Source of the DNA: Sinotaia quadrata
Lineage: Eukaryota > Mollusca > Gastropoda > Architaenioglossa > Viviparidae
Length of the DNA stretch: 64,000 nucleotides
Assembly: GCA_028829895.1 (NCBI GenBank)
Contig: CM054182.1
Coordinates: 57,272,879 to 57,336,878 of the forward strand
Reading direction: 5' to 3'
Under the pieces are notes generated by a model. The model had not been told where the DNA came from, searched no databases, and saw only the letters and a list, made by a program, of their open reading frames with translations. Below, one piece after another: positions 13,089 to 25,545 of the stretch. Within the stretch, counting starts at the first letter, position 1; each line of letters opens with the position of its first letter. Both the position numbers and the translations under genes were made by a program.

Positions 13089-13318
13089 CATTTATATGAA
13101 AGAGAGAGGGAAGAAATTAAAAAAAAATATTTAATTGATTACGTGTATATGAAAACCAGTAATTGTGCCAATTGGTCCCTAAAACTACTTTGATGTATAA
13201 TGAAGTTTATTTTCTAAACCAGCATACGTACTTTACCAGATTTTTTTGTTTCTAAATCTGAACAAAAGTACATTCCTCATCTCCATTAGTTTACATTACC
13301 TATTTGCTTTCTTGTCAA

Positions 13319-13955
13319 ATAAGTGAATCACAGTTTGTCACATACGTGTAGTACCAGTGAATCACAATTTGTCACATTGTACAAGTGAATCACAGTTTGT
13401 CATATTGTACAAGTGAATTATGTTTAACACATTTTGCCATATTGTACATGTGTATCACAGTTTGTCATAACGTATAAATGAATCACAGTTTGTCATATTG
13501 TACAAAAGAATACAGTTTGTTATATTGTACAAGTGAATTATGTGTACAAGAGTTTGCCATATTGCTCAAGTGAATCACAGTTTGTCATATTGAACAAATA
13601 AATCACAGTTTATCATATTGGGCAAGTGAATCACATATTTTTTTGGTGCCATATTCTACAAGTGAATCATATTTAGCACGGTTTTTGTCATATTGCATAA
13701 GTGAATTATGTTTACAAGAGTTTGTCATATTGCACAAGTAAATCACAGTTTGTCATATTGAACAAATGAATCACAGTTTGTCATATTGGACAAGTGAATC
13801 ACATATTTTTTGTGTCATATTATGCCAGTGAAACACAGTTTCTCATACTATACAAAGAGAATCACAGTTTGTAATATTGGACAAGTGAATCACTGTTTGT
13901 CTTATTGTACAAGTGAATCATGTTTATAACTCGATCTGTCATATTAAACAATTAC
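13319..13955. repeat. Large minisatellite, 28-bp unit, about 21 copies
   Basis: The unit is AAGTGAATCACAGTTTGTCA followed by TATTGTAC. Variant units carry TTATGTTTACAAGAG or ATATTTTTT in place of CACAG, and these variants recur in the same order, hinting at a higher-order period of several units. No unique spacers, so not CRISPR-like. Confidence 0.95.
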
Positions 13956-14259
13956 TTTTAAGCAGCGCTCGTTCTTAAAGGAAGCGATGCATACAAGTGA
14001 GTGTCTTTCAACTCTTCACCTTATAGAGATCGCATTATAGTTATATTAATGATTGTTTATGACTTCATTAATCTTGTAGGGGTCGGATATGCGAACCATG
14101 GTGGCAGATTAATGTAGGGTCAGGTGCAAAACATGCAGATTTTACATTTAAAAAATCGAGCAAAGGTCAGCTAACTGCCACTGTAAATAGAAATGCTAGG
14201 AAAGAGTTCATTCTCTCTCTCTCTCCCTTCTCTCTTTACCTAGCCTGTCTGCAATTTGC

Positions 14260-14267
14260 TGACGTCA
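14260..14267. promoter_or_regulatory. Perfect CRE palindrome
   Basis: TGACGTCA, the consensus CREB/ATF site, in Wnt6 intron 1. Function is inferred from the motif alone. Confidence 0.35.
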
Positions 14268-14448
14268 CTCTTACATATAGAATATAAGCAAAACGTGCAC
14301 TAAGACTGTTTACGACTCGAATTAATTTGACGTTCAAGGCGCTTTTACGTTCCTGGGAAGTAATAAACAAATTAAGAAATAGATACATTATACCCACCTA
14401 TTGATGTTTATACATTCGAGCAAATGTGCATACTGTATTCAAGAACGC

Positions 14449-14480
<32 letters not shown>

Positions 14481-14482
14481 GG
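14449..14482. repeat. (GA)n microsatellite
   Basis: About 16 GA units with one AAAGA interruption, ending in a G run. Confidence 0.95.
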
Positions 14483-14570
14483 GGGAATGAGTGAGAATTG
14501 TAAATATAGTGTATTATCGTGGAGTAATAATGATATATATTTAGATTTATATACATAGCCTATTCATACT

Positions 14571-14672
14571 TATACATACATACATTTGTCTGATGAAAAC
14601 ATGCTTGCATTCATATATACATGCATTTGTCTGATGAAAACATGCATACATTCATATATACATACATACATA
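14571..14672. repeat. Tandem duplication, about 47 bp, with CATA tails
   Basis: Two copies of CATTTGTCTGATGAAAACAT followed by GC(T/A)(T/A)(G/A)CATTCATATATACAT. Confidence 0.9.
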
Positions 14673-14951
14673 CAGTTTTCATATTCACATTTACATATAA
14701 GGGATGATATAATGAAAACAGAAATCACTGTCTTAAAAAAAATGTGCAAATGTGAAGTAAACAGTTCTACTTTGGGTAAATATAATTTCTGTGTAAATAA
14801 CTGTACCGATGGCAATGCCCGGCAAAAAATTAAATTAGTTCTTAATGTTAAATCGTATCATGCGCGAAGCGTTTGAGTTGACTGCATGGAATGCCTGAGG
14901 GTGAATTTGAACAATGTGAGAACAACAGATACATGTTTACAGCAAAGTCTG

Positions 14952-14956
<5 letters not shown>

Positions 14957-15020
<64 letters not shown>
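14957..15020. repeat. (CA)n microsatellite
   Basis: About 32 pure CA units. Confidence 0.98.
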
Positions 15021-15022
<2 letters not shown>

Positions 15023-15507
15023 CTTCTTTCACGTCTATGCCCTAAGGAAGCATACTTTAAAAAAAAAAACATTATGGCCACAATAATCTGAATATCTGAA
15101 TAGTATACCCATAGATGTAATAGACCCAAATATCAAAGTGCCAGACTCTTAACGGGAAAATTTTACTTCAATGAAGCAATCCGAATTTTGCAATAATTTC
15201 ACTTTCTACCAGTACCACTATTGTTATTGGAATGTCAAGGCCCACCAGGAACAGGAATGTGAATGCTGACACAAAATAACAGCAGATATGAACAGTATTT
15301 CAGTCCACCAAAGAAATATATGTTGGAATATATGACACTAACAGAAAAAACCTAACCTGTTGAATCCATATGGATTGTGTCTTCCACATAATACCCAAAG
15401 AGAATGATAGCTGTTACTAGTCTCAAACCTAGTGAAAAATATGCTTCTACAAGAAAAAAAGAACCGAACAAGAATTGAATACACTAATCAAAATTTGAGA
15501 TCTGCAC

Positions 15508-15700
15508 AGGAATTGTATAACCAGTATTAAATTTAGATTTCAACAGGAATTGTATAACCAGTATTAAATTTAGACTTCAACAGGAATTATATAACCAGTA
15601 TTACATTTAGATTTCAACAGGAATTGTATAACCAGTATTAAATTTAGACTTCAACAGGAATTGTATAACCAGTATTAAATTTAGATTTCAAGAGGAATGT
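15508..15700. repeat. Minisatellite, 37-bp unit, 5 copies
   Basis: AGGAATTGTATAACCAGTAT begins each unit at 37-bp spacing. Copies differ by only a few substitutions. Confidence 0.95.
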
Positions 15701-15944
15701 ATATTGTATATATATATATCAGTCAGAATTTAAGACGTTCACAGAAATATAAAAAGAAACAGTAAAATCATGTATTTTTTTAGTGTAGGTATGGAAAGCT
15801 ACAGTTATTTATTTATTAGCTTAAATTTATTACATTTACTTCTACTTTTTATTATTTCGCAGTAGTTCGTGGTGTAGGTGCTGTTGAAAATGTGATATCA
15901 AAACAAAGTACTTTATCAAACCACAAGGAAGAGAACATGGTACC

Positions 15945-15990
15945 AGTAGTATTTGATAGAGATAACAGTAGTATTTGATAGAGATAACAG
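15945..15990. repeat. Tandem duplication, 22 bp, two copies
   Basis: AGTAGTATTTGATAGAGATA followed by AC occurs twice in succession. Confidence 0.9.
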
Positions 15991-16348
15991 TTAAGAGTAG
16001 CATGGCGCTGCTCCTGATAGTAATTAGCATTTCACTTTCACATTCCATTCATTACCGGATGTTTCTTAATTATGTTGTGTCAATTGGCATTTGCTGTAAA
16101 GCTGTATATTTCAGTTAAGTGGTTATCTATTCTATCTGTCAGCATTTTCTCTCTCATCAAAACTGCTAACCTCACTATCTCCTTACATTTAACTGTATCT
16201 TGTACGTCACCCGTAAACATGTATCAGTAACTAAGCGATTCTCTAAACGTCACGGCATTTCTGTATCACACTCTATTTTAATACAATCGGTACGCGACCT
16301 ATATGCTTTACTTTCTGTTCTTTGTGTTTTTAAAAATACGTTTCGTAT

Positions 16349-16350
<2 letters not shown>

Positions 16351-16406
<56 letters not shown>
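16351..16406. repeat. (CA)n microsatellite
   Basis: About 28 CA units. More scattered CACA-rich sequence follows near 16505-16590. Confidence 0.98.
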
Positions 16407-16408
<2 letters not shown>

Positions 16409-17082
16409 ATTTGCACTTGTTTGTTTTTTCTTCGAATTCATGAAGGTTCAGTGTGTTTATAGTCGGTTTCATATTCATTTTTACTCTATTGCCCCTCCCC
16501 TCTACACACACGCAGATACAAACACACGGAAAAAGAAACACTTATGCCATCTCACGCGCAAACATGCATACAAACTCATGTACACACACACAAAGACTAT
16601 TGTCTTATACAAGTCACGACAAAAGAAGGTATATGCAAAATTATCTTTCGTCATTTGTAGAAATTAACATCATTTTAGTATTCCCTCTCTCCGTCACCCT
16701 AACCCCACTCTGTCTGTCTGTCTCCCGGTGCTACGAAACAATTTCTAGTCATCTATTTAACTTTCTTCACTTTTATTTTTACTTTTCCATACAAATCCAT
16801 CTGACTCAAAGTTTTGCTGATCTTGACATTTAGCATTTTTGTTTCAGGACATAACGTATTGTATGCATTTACTCTTATATCATTATCAGCAGGTGGATGT
16901 AATATAAGGTCAGTAACAATATATATCTCATAATGTTTCATTTAACATTTCATCATAGCAGATCGATTACTGTTAGAAAGAATTAACATCACAAAACATT
17001 ATTTTCCTATTAGTAGGAATTAATGAGTCATATCAGGGATACAGTTTAAATTTTAAATATGTTTAACTATGCACATAGTTAA

Positions 17083-17090
17083 TGACGTCA
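17083..17090. promoter_or_regulatory. Perfect CRE palindrome
   Basis: TGACGTCA, second of three exact copies in this window, all within intron 1. Confidence 0.35.
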
Positions 17091-17254
17091 TTCCAATCCC
17101 CTTGTATCCTCTGTGGCTATTTCGCTCATTTCTCTATCTCTCTCTCTTACTCGCATACTTAAAAAAAAAATCAGTAATAAATAATCACATATATTTTAAC
17201 CTGAGATGCAATTTTACAAGATTTCTACCAAGCACAGTACGTCGGCTGCTTGCA

Positions 17255-17420
17255 TCGTTCTAACAGCAGAGCCGGCAGTGGGGTTGCCATAGGTTTGGTA
17301 TGTTGCGGTCGAAGGTCACAAACAACGGGCAAATAGCGCTTAAACACGTCTTTACCTCACTGCTTTGGCGTAGTGTTGCACGAGGGAAATAAGTGCGAAA
17401 CGCTTGTAACCGTCCATGGA
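17255..17420. other. GC-richer block in intron 1
   Basis: A repeat-free segment of about 50% GC in AT-rich DNA, with the nuclear-receptor-like word AGGTCACAAA. No ORF of known family. A minus-strand ATG near 17290 followed by a phase-matching but weak GTAGAA donor was tested as an alternative Wnt6 exon 1 and rejected, because it encodes no signal peptide. Confidence 0.35.
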
Positions 17421-18184
17421 AAAATGCATACTTTTTGGGGTTGCTTTCTCAGAATGTTTTAAAATAAAAGTAAACTTTCAGTTTTGTTTGCAATGTTACT
17501 TAATTTTGCACTCACTGATATTTCTTTTGCTTTTGTTCTATGCTGCTCTTCACTGTTCCTTCTTAAAACTGGATTGTTCAGTGTGTCACATTTAGTAAGC
17601 AAATCTCCTACATGATTAGATCATTTTTCTCTGGGGGACAAGCCTAAATGGGTTTGGCACTGTAAGTTTGCCCGAAAACTTGACCACTTTCTACGGAGTT
17701 AGCAATTAGTACAATTTCGAAAATGGATCCTCTTGTCCAAGAGCACTGACAATACTTCCTAAATATGTTGTTATTATGTTCAGTGCTATTCACTGTCACC
17801 CAGTTTGACGCATTGTAACTCAACATATACACGTCAGAAAGATGATGCTCACATTCGTATTTGAAAAATCAAAAAAATGTTAAAGGCTGACGGTGATTTT
17901 CACGCACAAGAAGAAACACAGACAAATAACCCCTTTACAGCTATAGTTTGACATGAATCATTATTGTAATACAGTGTAAATGACAAATTCACATATTCCC
18001 CCCAAAAAATAAAGCTGCAAACATACGGTACTATTTCATACTTACTCTCTCACACTCCCACACCACACACACACATACATCAAGACCGCCCAAGCATCCT
18101 AAACCCAGTTTCCACCTAAGCATTGGGTCAATTTATTAATTAGGTAATAATCCTCATCTGTATGGAATTAAATTGCCGCCTACG

Positions 18185-18192
18185 TGACGTCA
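18185..18192. promoter_or_regulatory. Perfect CRE palindrome
   Basis: TGACGTCA within a GC-richer block (about 18175-18270). Confidence 0.35.
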
Positions 18193-19083
18193 GAGGCTGT
18201 GCTCTTGGCATGAAAATGTGACCTGGCTGTGCGTTTAGTTTTAAGTCAGAAAACCCTATCAGCACGTTGCAAATTTTAACTTAGGCCTGTTTCACATGTT
18301 CAGCTAATAAAAAATAAAAACAAAACACCACAGCAGCCAGAATGTAGGGTGTGCTGGCGTGTGTGATCACATTAATTTATATTAAATATTATTTGCTTTC
18401 AAAAGTGCATGGGGACAGTGTGTTCTTAAGGGGAAAGTTAGGACTACGGGTGGGGAAAGGACAAAACCCAACACTATAGGTGGTCTGGTTGCTAAAAAGC
18501 ACGTGTTCTCTGCAGGTGGTCCGTCCGGAGGAGAGAGGAGCATCGTTCATTACCCACGTGGAAATAATAATATGTCCAAACCAACGCGCCAAAAAAGTAT
18601 TGATTAAGGGGTGGGAGGTGGGAAGGGTGCTCCTATGGACACGGCACGTGCGCATTGTGTGGTGATGATATTGGTACAGTGAAAAGGTAGGCGGGGGAAT
18701 TTTTAAAGCCCTGGCTCTGAGATTGTTTTATTACACAACGGCCCTTAGCGAACTGCTGTCTGGGTCAGAATGATAAGAAGTTGTTGGGTTTTTTTCTTTT
18801 CCCAAGAAGATAAGGTTTTTGTTCAATGGAAACGTTCTAAGACATGAGTATAACTGAATAGCTCAAGAGAATTGAAACATGCTCATTCTGTATCCTCCTT
18901 CACTTCCATCAGGTCTATAAAAATCATCGACGTAGTCGTCGTCGTCATCACCATCAGTGTTAGAAACATCACCTACCGCATCCACCACTAAAAGTACATC
19001 AGAAATCATCATCGTGGTCATCATTGTTGTCCTGTTTTGTAGTAGTAGCAATTATAATAAAAATCATCCTCTTCCTTTTCATC

Positions 19084-19121
19084 ATCATAAGCAATCAACC
19101 CACGCACGCACGCACGCACGC

Positions 19122-19163
<42 letters not shown>
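19084..19163. repeat. (CA)n/(CACG)n microsatellite
   Basis: CACG repeats grade into CA repeats. Preceded by CAT/CGT trinucleotide-rich low complexity at 18905-19090. Confidence 0.95.
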
Positions 19164-19600
19164 ACACGACTATATTTAAACCCATATATAAAACGCAAAG
19201 GATGTTAATGTCATTATTAATTAGATCCTTTTCTTCAATTTGAAAACAACTATATAAAGAGGTTCGAAGACTTTTTCCCATCAGCATAGTGTTTCTGTAC
19301 AGGAATGTATATACTTCTAAGTGATTAAATAAATAATAGCGCCACTGAGGTTGTTGACCTTTGATCCATTGAGGAGTCGCATGCAGTTCTGTTTCTAAGC
19401 GCACAAAGTCAAGTCATAGAGAGCTTTCTTACTCGGAGAATAAAGTCATCAAGACGCTAAATTATTACTGAATATTTTACTTGGAAGACTGTAGTCAGCA
19501 TATCTGAATTCCTCCTTCCTTCGCTCATTCTATCCCACATTAAGTTACTCCAATCACTCTTACTCGCTCATCCCATCATGTGCTCACTTCCTCCATTCAC

Positions 19601-19880
19601 TCACTATGGGTTCAAGAAATCTAACAACTTGCGACACGACTCACTATGGGTTCAAGAAATCTAACAACTTGCGACACGACTCACTATGGGTTCAAGAAAT
19701 CTAACAACTTACGACACGACTCACTATGGGTTCAAGAAATCTAACAACTTGCGACACGACTCACTATGGGTTCAAGAAATCTAACAACTTGCGACACGAC
19801 TCACTATGGGTTCAAGAAATCTAACAACTTGCGACACGACTCACTATGGGTTCAAGAAATCTAACAACTTACGACACGAC
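19601..19880. repeat. Highly homogeneous minisatellite, 40-bp unit, 7 copies
   Basis: Units start TCACTATGGGTTCAAGAAAT at 19601, 19641, 19681, 19721, 19761, 19801 and 19841. The only difference seen is GCGACA versus ACGACA (units 3 and 7). The near identity implies very recent expansion or ongoing homogenisation. Confidence 0.98.
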
Positions 19881-20690
19881 AGCGATGTTAATGTTCTTTT
19901 ATTTTTGACTGTGATTGTTTTCTTGTAATCATACACCAGTAATTATTGTAAGTTGGGTAGTAAAAATATTTATTGAGGATATACCTATATATGATTGCAC
20001 ATACTTGAAATATTAAACTGTACCTGTTGTGAAACTGATTTTCAAAAGAAATTAATACTGCATTAAATTATTAGCGTTTTAGGTCAGTTTGCTTCGTTAA
20101 TTAAGAAAGGAGCAGCAGCAATACTTGTATTTTAAAGGATCTATTTAAAGGGAGATATTTGTGTGCTTTATAATGGAAACGAAATGTGTAAAAATTAAAA
20201 AAAAGCACCCCCAAAAAAAAGATTTTTAAAAATTGGGTTAAGTCCGTTAGATGCTATAGGGAAAACATTCAGAGAGCAATAATTACTTTTGTTTCCTTTG
20301 GTTATCCTTTCATTAAAAGATTTTGCTTTGTTTTGAAGAAATTTGAAGTTTTGATCAATAATCACTTAGAGCCTCTGTGCTGTCTTTGTTTTAGCCTAAT
20401 GCACTGACTCGGCGGGGTGAGTAGAAACATGATATCTAAATGGCACAGTATAAACAGATGATTGGTCTGTGCTTTGAACGGGTATTTGATATTTAACTCT
20501 GCAATAAGGATTCATTGTGGATTAAATGTCATGGAAAATACCATAGTGGAAATGAAACTCTCTCTCGTTAAAAAATGGAAAAGAATTATTTTGGCATATT
20601 TTTCTTGCAAGTTTGAAAACTAAATTAAAAATGGTTTTTTGTTGTTGAATTGCTACCACATTTACCTTAATTAACTATAAGCTGGAAAAA

Positions 20691-20752
20691 AGGGCATATA
20701 ACGATTGATATTTCATAAGCAAGGGCAGATAACGATTGATATTTCATAAGCA
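20691..20752. repeat. Tandem duplication, 31 bp, two copies
   Basis: AACGATTGATATTTCATAAG appears twice, each preceded by AGGGCA(T/G)AT. Confidence 0.93.
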
Positions 20753-21069
20753 AAGTGTCAGAATTCAAGTTTGTGTTTAGTGCAAAACCTATTTATGTCA
20801 GTATATATTCTGAAATTTCACTTAAAAGCTTTCTTTTCTCAATATGTTACTCTTACAAGCCTCTCATATTAAACATTGTTACAATTACACATCATACTAA
20901 ATATTGATAAGGAAAGCAAAATATTATTATCAATCAATCTAGATGTAACTGGAGCATTAATTATAATAGGAAAAATTCGTTAATGTTTTAAAGTTGTGTT
21001 GATTGAAACAAGGAAATAAACTTTTCGCAATACAACAGATAAACAGTACATTGCACTCGTTTCTCTTCT

Positions 21070-21336
21070 TAGTTTATCATGTAGTCGACAGTATGCTCGT
21101 AGTCTGTGTTTATGCTTTCATTTGACATGCTTGCTATTCTGTGTTTATGCTTATAGTTGACATCACGCACATATCTTTGTTTATGCTTGTAATCTTCAGT
21201 GTGTTCTTAGTCTATGTTATGTTTCTATCGATATTGTCCTGACAAGTGTCTGTTTATGCTCGTAGTCTTTATTTATATTAGTAGTCTACATTTTCCTCGT
21301 AGTCTTCGCATACACTAGTCGACATTATCTCGAGTC
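21070..21336. repeat. Degenerate tandem repeat, about 36-40 bp unit
   Basis: TCGTAGTC, TGTTTATGCT and TCGACA/TTGACA words recur six or seven times with much divergence. Confidence 0.7.
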
Positions 21337-21480
21337 TAGTGCACGGTTTGCCAACCAGGATTCCGCGAGAGGTCGCTAGGGGTTCCCCGAGAGATCGTGA
21401 ATGAAAAAATAAACATCGTAGATACAGTAATTATTATGCAGGGGTTCCCCGAGACCTAAAAATTACTTCATAGCTACTGT
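21337..21480 (+). mobile_element. Possible hAT-type DNA transposon remnant
   Basis: The left end AGTGCACGGTTTGCCAACCA resembles the CAGTGGTTCCCAACC-type ends of hAT elements. It is followed by two copies of GGGGTTCCCCGAGA, a phrase typical of some hAT noncoding termini. No transposase frame and no right-hand inverted repeat were found, so this would be a short decayed fragment. Confidence 0.35.
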
Positions 21481-21639
21481 GAAAGAAGGTTGACAAAGCT
21501 GCTCTATCAGTGGACACTACGCTTGCTGCTCTAGTTTATGCTTGGAGGTTTACTCAAGAAGAAGGGAACAGCATGTTTCAAATTGTTGAGATGAACATCA
21601 CTTTCAAAATGTTGTTCCTTGGAGATATAAAAGAAGTGA

Positions 21640-22200
21640 CATTCTAACGACCTCTTTCCTTAGTATACTCGTGTGACCTTCGTCTCAAGAAGTGAGTAAT
21701 AACTCCTGATTTTAACTTATTCCAAAAAGGAGATAATTTCACGATTCCATGTTTACTATTACTATGAACACGACAGCAATATCACTTTCCTAATAATCAT
21801 TTTATGGGTACGCCAAAGAAGAGATTCATGTTCTTAGACATACTTCATTGTTAAGGTCGAGAAATGAGCTCGGTCATTATCCTAGGAATATTTTATAGTT
21901 ATCCTAAAGGGAGGTAATTTCACAATTCTAGATTAACTTTAAGTGTTAAGTTTGAGAAATGGGTGACACCGTGATATTATGAATATTTCACAAATGTCCA
22001 AGAGGAAACAATTTTACGTTCCCATGTTTACTTCACTGTTTAGCTCAAGAAATGAGGAACCTCGTTATCCTGACAATACTTTATAGGTGACAATCCCCTA
22101 CAGAGTTCAGTAAGCTCAAGGAGGGAAAAGCATCACATTCTTAGTATTATCTTAATTTGCAGTTACGCCCACAGAGGTAAAATGAGGCGACATAGCCTTA
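21640..22200. repeat. Degenerate tandem repeat, about 92-bp unit, 5-6 copies
   Basis: The order CAAGAAATGAG, then TTATCCT-GACAATATTTTATAG, then GAGGTAATTTCACATTCC, then TGTTTACTT recurs. The AGAAATG word starts units at about 21687, 21859, 21953 and 22045. It is old and strongly diverged. Confidence 0.75.
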
Positions 22201-22267
22201 CGGTCTTATGCATGAACACATTTAGTTTATTTTCTTTAATCTTTCGTTTAGATAGTCCCTTTTCATT

Positions 22268-22269
22268 GA

Positions 22270-22303
<34 letters not shown>
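22268..22303. repeat. (CTAT)n microsatellite
   Basis: About nine perfect tetranucleotide units. Confidence 0.97.
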
Positions 22304-23309
22304 TAGAGAAAATGAAGGATAGGCATCCTAGCCCTCAAAGGAACGTCGATGCTCATAAAAATGCCATGGAATGGCCTCCCATTGTGATGGGATGGCTTGT
22401 TGCATAATTAGAACGCGCTTTACTTCAAAACATCACTGTCCTTGCGCGTCCCTCACCGCTCAAGTGCATTAAAAGCGACCTCTCCAAGCGGCCATCTTTG
22501 TCACCTAGGTGTTAATCGCGCGCACACAAAAGTTTGCAGCAGCGGATAGTGGAAAGTTACACGAAAACAAGAGCCTGAGGCGTTTGGGGGGAAAGATCGT
22601 AACAGAAAACGAGGAACAGAGAAAGAGACAGACTCAGAGAGAGAACTAAAATTGAAAATGCTTCAGTTTTTAAGTTCGTCATAAAGCTTCACTATTGATC
22701 AGAAAGCTGTTATTATTTACTTATTAACTACGAAGTGTCGACGTACTGGGTATCTTAACCAAAGAGCGTATGTCGCACGCTCTTCAGAGGTCTGATAATG
22801 TCAGCGTGTACACAGGATAGTTATACAGTTACCAGTGGGTGAGACGGTGCTTAAGAAGTGAAAGACACGCGAATCCTTAAATGCAGTTAGAATAGAATAG
22901 AGTTAACTGTAGGGCGTACTCGAGTAGTGGTGAAGTAAATTGTGCAAGAAAGTTTAGATACCCAGTTCAGGATCGTAATGACTTTAAAAAAAAAAAAAGT
23001 AATCACTCGACCTCTTTTCTCCCTGACACTGTTAGCACTCATGAAACTTATTAAAGTAATGATTCGTTGCTGTGATTCTGATGATGTGGATGCTGGGTGT
23101 CCATGTCTAACATCGTTCTACATTTTATCTCCAGGTTTATTTTTGTTTTTGTATCCTCCCATATACGTCTTGTACATATTTCAGTGGTCCCTTGGGCTGA
23201 ATCCCTTGCTTCAATATTGCCGAATGCGTTAAATAACTTATTGGCCACGTTGGCAGATTTATTTAAATCTCTCTCTATTTTTTAGTGTGACATGCACATG
23301 ATCTTTCCC

Positions 23310-23510
23310 TCCCTCCCTCTGTCCTTTGCTTCCATTGTCATTCGTTCATAACTGTAGGCATCCCATTTTAATAAGGCAAAGGGAATTTGAATGATCAATG
23401 CAAAGCGTTCATGTCGCGAGCAAAGTCCCTGGTGGGAGAAACCCAAGAAATGGTGGTGGTTGTAACCAGTCACGGAGGATTTGCGTTCATCCGGATGCAC
23501 ACACGAAAAG
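23310..23510. other. Unrecognised GC-balanced block with minus-strand open frame
   Basis: A block unlike its AT-rich flanks. Its minus strand reads HPDERKSSVTGYNHHHFLGF then SHQGLCSRHERFALIIQIPF, open for about 70 codons. I do not recognise the protein. It has no splice-site context I trust and could be a piece of a dispersed repeat. Confidence 0.3.
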
Positions 23511-23789
23511 GTTGACTTAAATCAGCGACACCGAACTGTTAATTTCGCCTCTCCTTTTCAAGTACGAAGGCTTGAAAGTGTGTACTCGCTCCTAATGGAT
23601 TATGTGCACTGTTGTGTTTCTTAGTCTTTGCTTTTGTGTATAATGTGTTTTACTTTATTTCATCACTATTACTGTTCACCTAAAATAAATCAGTAAATTA
23701 AACAATTAGTATGTTAATTTTTATTTATATAAATATGTGTGTGATCTGTTTTATTTTGTAACTGTACGAATTCTGACTTTCTTAGTCAC

Positions 23790-23867
23790 CCACCCATCCA
23801 TCCACCCATCAATCCACCCCTTATTCACTCATCTATCTATCTATCCATCTATCTATCTATCTATCTA

Positions 23868-23911
<44 letters not shown>

Positions 23912-23912
23912 A
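23790..23912. repeat. Compound tetranucleotide microsatellite
   Basis: CCAT/CCAC units, then CTAT, then an uninterrupted run of about eleven CTGT units. Confidence 0.96.
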
Positions 23913-24027
23913 TCAGAGGGACAATGGATGTACAAATACATGCTAACGTAATGCAAGTTAAAAGCTGTATATATTATACATGCACTATTCAAGAAAACAA
24001 GTGACTGCCTCTTAAGACTGAATAATG

Positions 24028-24037
24028 TGTGTGTGTA

Positions 24038-24090
<53 letters not shown>

Positions 24091-24110
24091 CAGACAGACA
24101 TACAGACAGA
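24028..24110. repeat. Compound (GT)n(GA)n(GACA)n microsatellite
   Basis: GT tract, GA tract and GACA units in series. Confidence 0.96.
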
Positions 24111-24419
24111 CAGAGAAAACCTTTTGTGTACCTTGAATTATGGAATGGTGTACGAACAATAAAACTTTAGAAAATTAATACAAGATGAGGACTGCTCTAT
24201 ACTAAATGTCACACACTGAATTGTGCCCTGAGCAGAAGCAATTTCCTCCTGTTCCCTCATGTTCTCCACCCCTCTCCCCCATTCAGCCATGCGTAACATC
24301 CTTAAGGGCATTTGTTTGGTTCTTTTTTTTCCTTTTTGACAGGAGCGTGTATTTTCAATAGATGATGTGAACTTGATGGTCACACCATAATTATGCTCGC
24401 TTTAAATGTACTGAGTGAG

Positions 24420-24423
<4 letters not shown>

Positions 24424-24499
<76 letters not shown>

Positions 24500-24509
24500 A
24501 CACACACAA
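24424..24509. repeat. (CA)n microsatellite
   Basis: About 42 CA units with one CATA interruption. The stretch 24510-25500 is AT-rich and otherwise empty. Confidence 0.98.
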
Positions 24510-25545
24510 ATGAGTTGGTACTCCTGTCAAATAAAGTGGCTGAGCGTCACTAGACACAGTACTTAGACTCGTTTGAAGATAGACAGAGTAGATGACATAT
24601 TTTAAGTGAATACAATTAATATGTGGCTCGGTCATTACCAAACCTCATAAAGGTATTAATTTTAATTGCAAACTGTGATAATGCATTGCTCCGTTTGCAT
24701 GCTTTTACTCCCTTCTGGAAAAGAAATATCCACCCCTACTTCTCTCAGCAACTCTGTTAAGATGTCAGCTACAAAACTGAAATATTAAAACTGAACACAA
24801 AATCTATGTCCCAAGACGAGAACAAGCATGCTTATTTTTCGACCTGCATGCATACATTGTTGCTGGAGGTGACTAATGAATTGCACGAGCCATGATTTAC
24901 ATGTAGTTACATGTGAATACTCTACGTGTGTTCACAGTGAAATAGAAGAAAGTAATTTAATATTAATACTTCATACAGAAGATAGTTACCAAGAAAAAAA
25001 TCAGGTATATAGCAAGGAAGGTAGGTACTCATGCGATGAAATTATTTTTATTTCGCAAAGTACAGGTAATGTACACATGAATAATGTAGAGAGGGATTAT
25101 TGGAAGAAAATTAGTATAGGGTGCTTTATAATACTACTTTTATAATACATAATATTTAAAGAAAACAGCTTATATGCCTGAGAATATGTTTGTATATGAT
25201 TAGGTTATTTATACTACTTGAGATCATTTTATATATAAATAAAAAATTTTTAATTTACAGAATAAGAAACAAATGATACTCTCCTACAGTCAACATCAGA
25301 AATGATACTATACCGTTATTCACTCCGACAGTAACACACGAATTAAGTGCCCCTTGTTGACCCCCAAGGATACATTATAAAATTAAAAACGCAGCTACAC
25401 TTTCAGATCAGTCACACAATTACACATTATTATTTCATCGCTCGTACAGATTTGAAAAAAGAACAACTATTTAAAATGAAATACTAATGCAATCATGCAT
25501 TTTTTTTCTAAACCGGAAATGTGACACACATATGCTAATACTCAC

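Noticed and set aside
13319..13955. CRISPR-like look of a 28-bp direct repeat array
   Set aside because: Units are head-to-tail with no unique spacers, and the genome is eukaryotic, so it is a minisatellite.
17231..17290. Alternative Wnt6 exon 1 (21 residues ending in split Trp)
   Set aside because: Weak GTAGAA donor, and the peptide has charged residues in the middle instead of a signal-peptide core.
19635..19650. T7-promoter-like phrase ACGACTCACTATGGG in each 40-bp unit
   Set aside because: It lacks the A of TATAGGG and the upstream TAAT, and recurs only because the repeat does. Coincidence rather than vector sequence.
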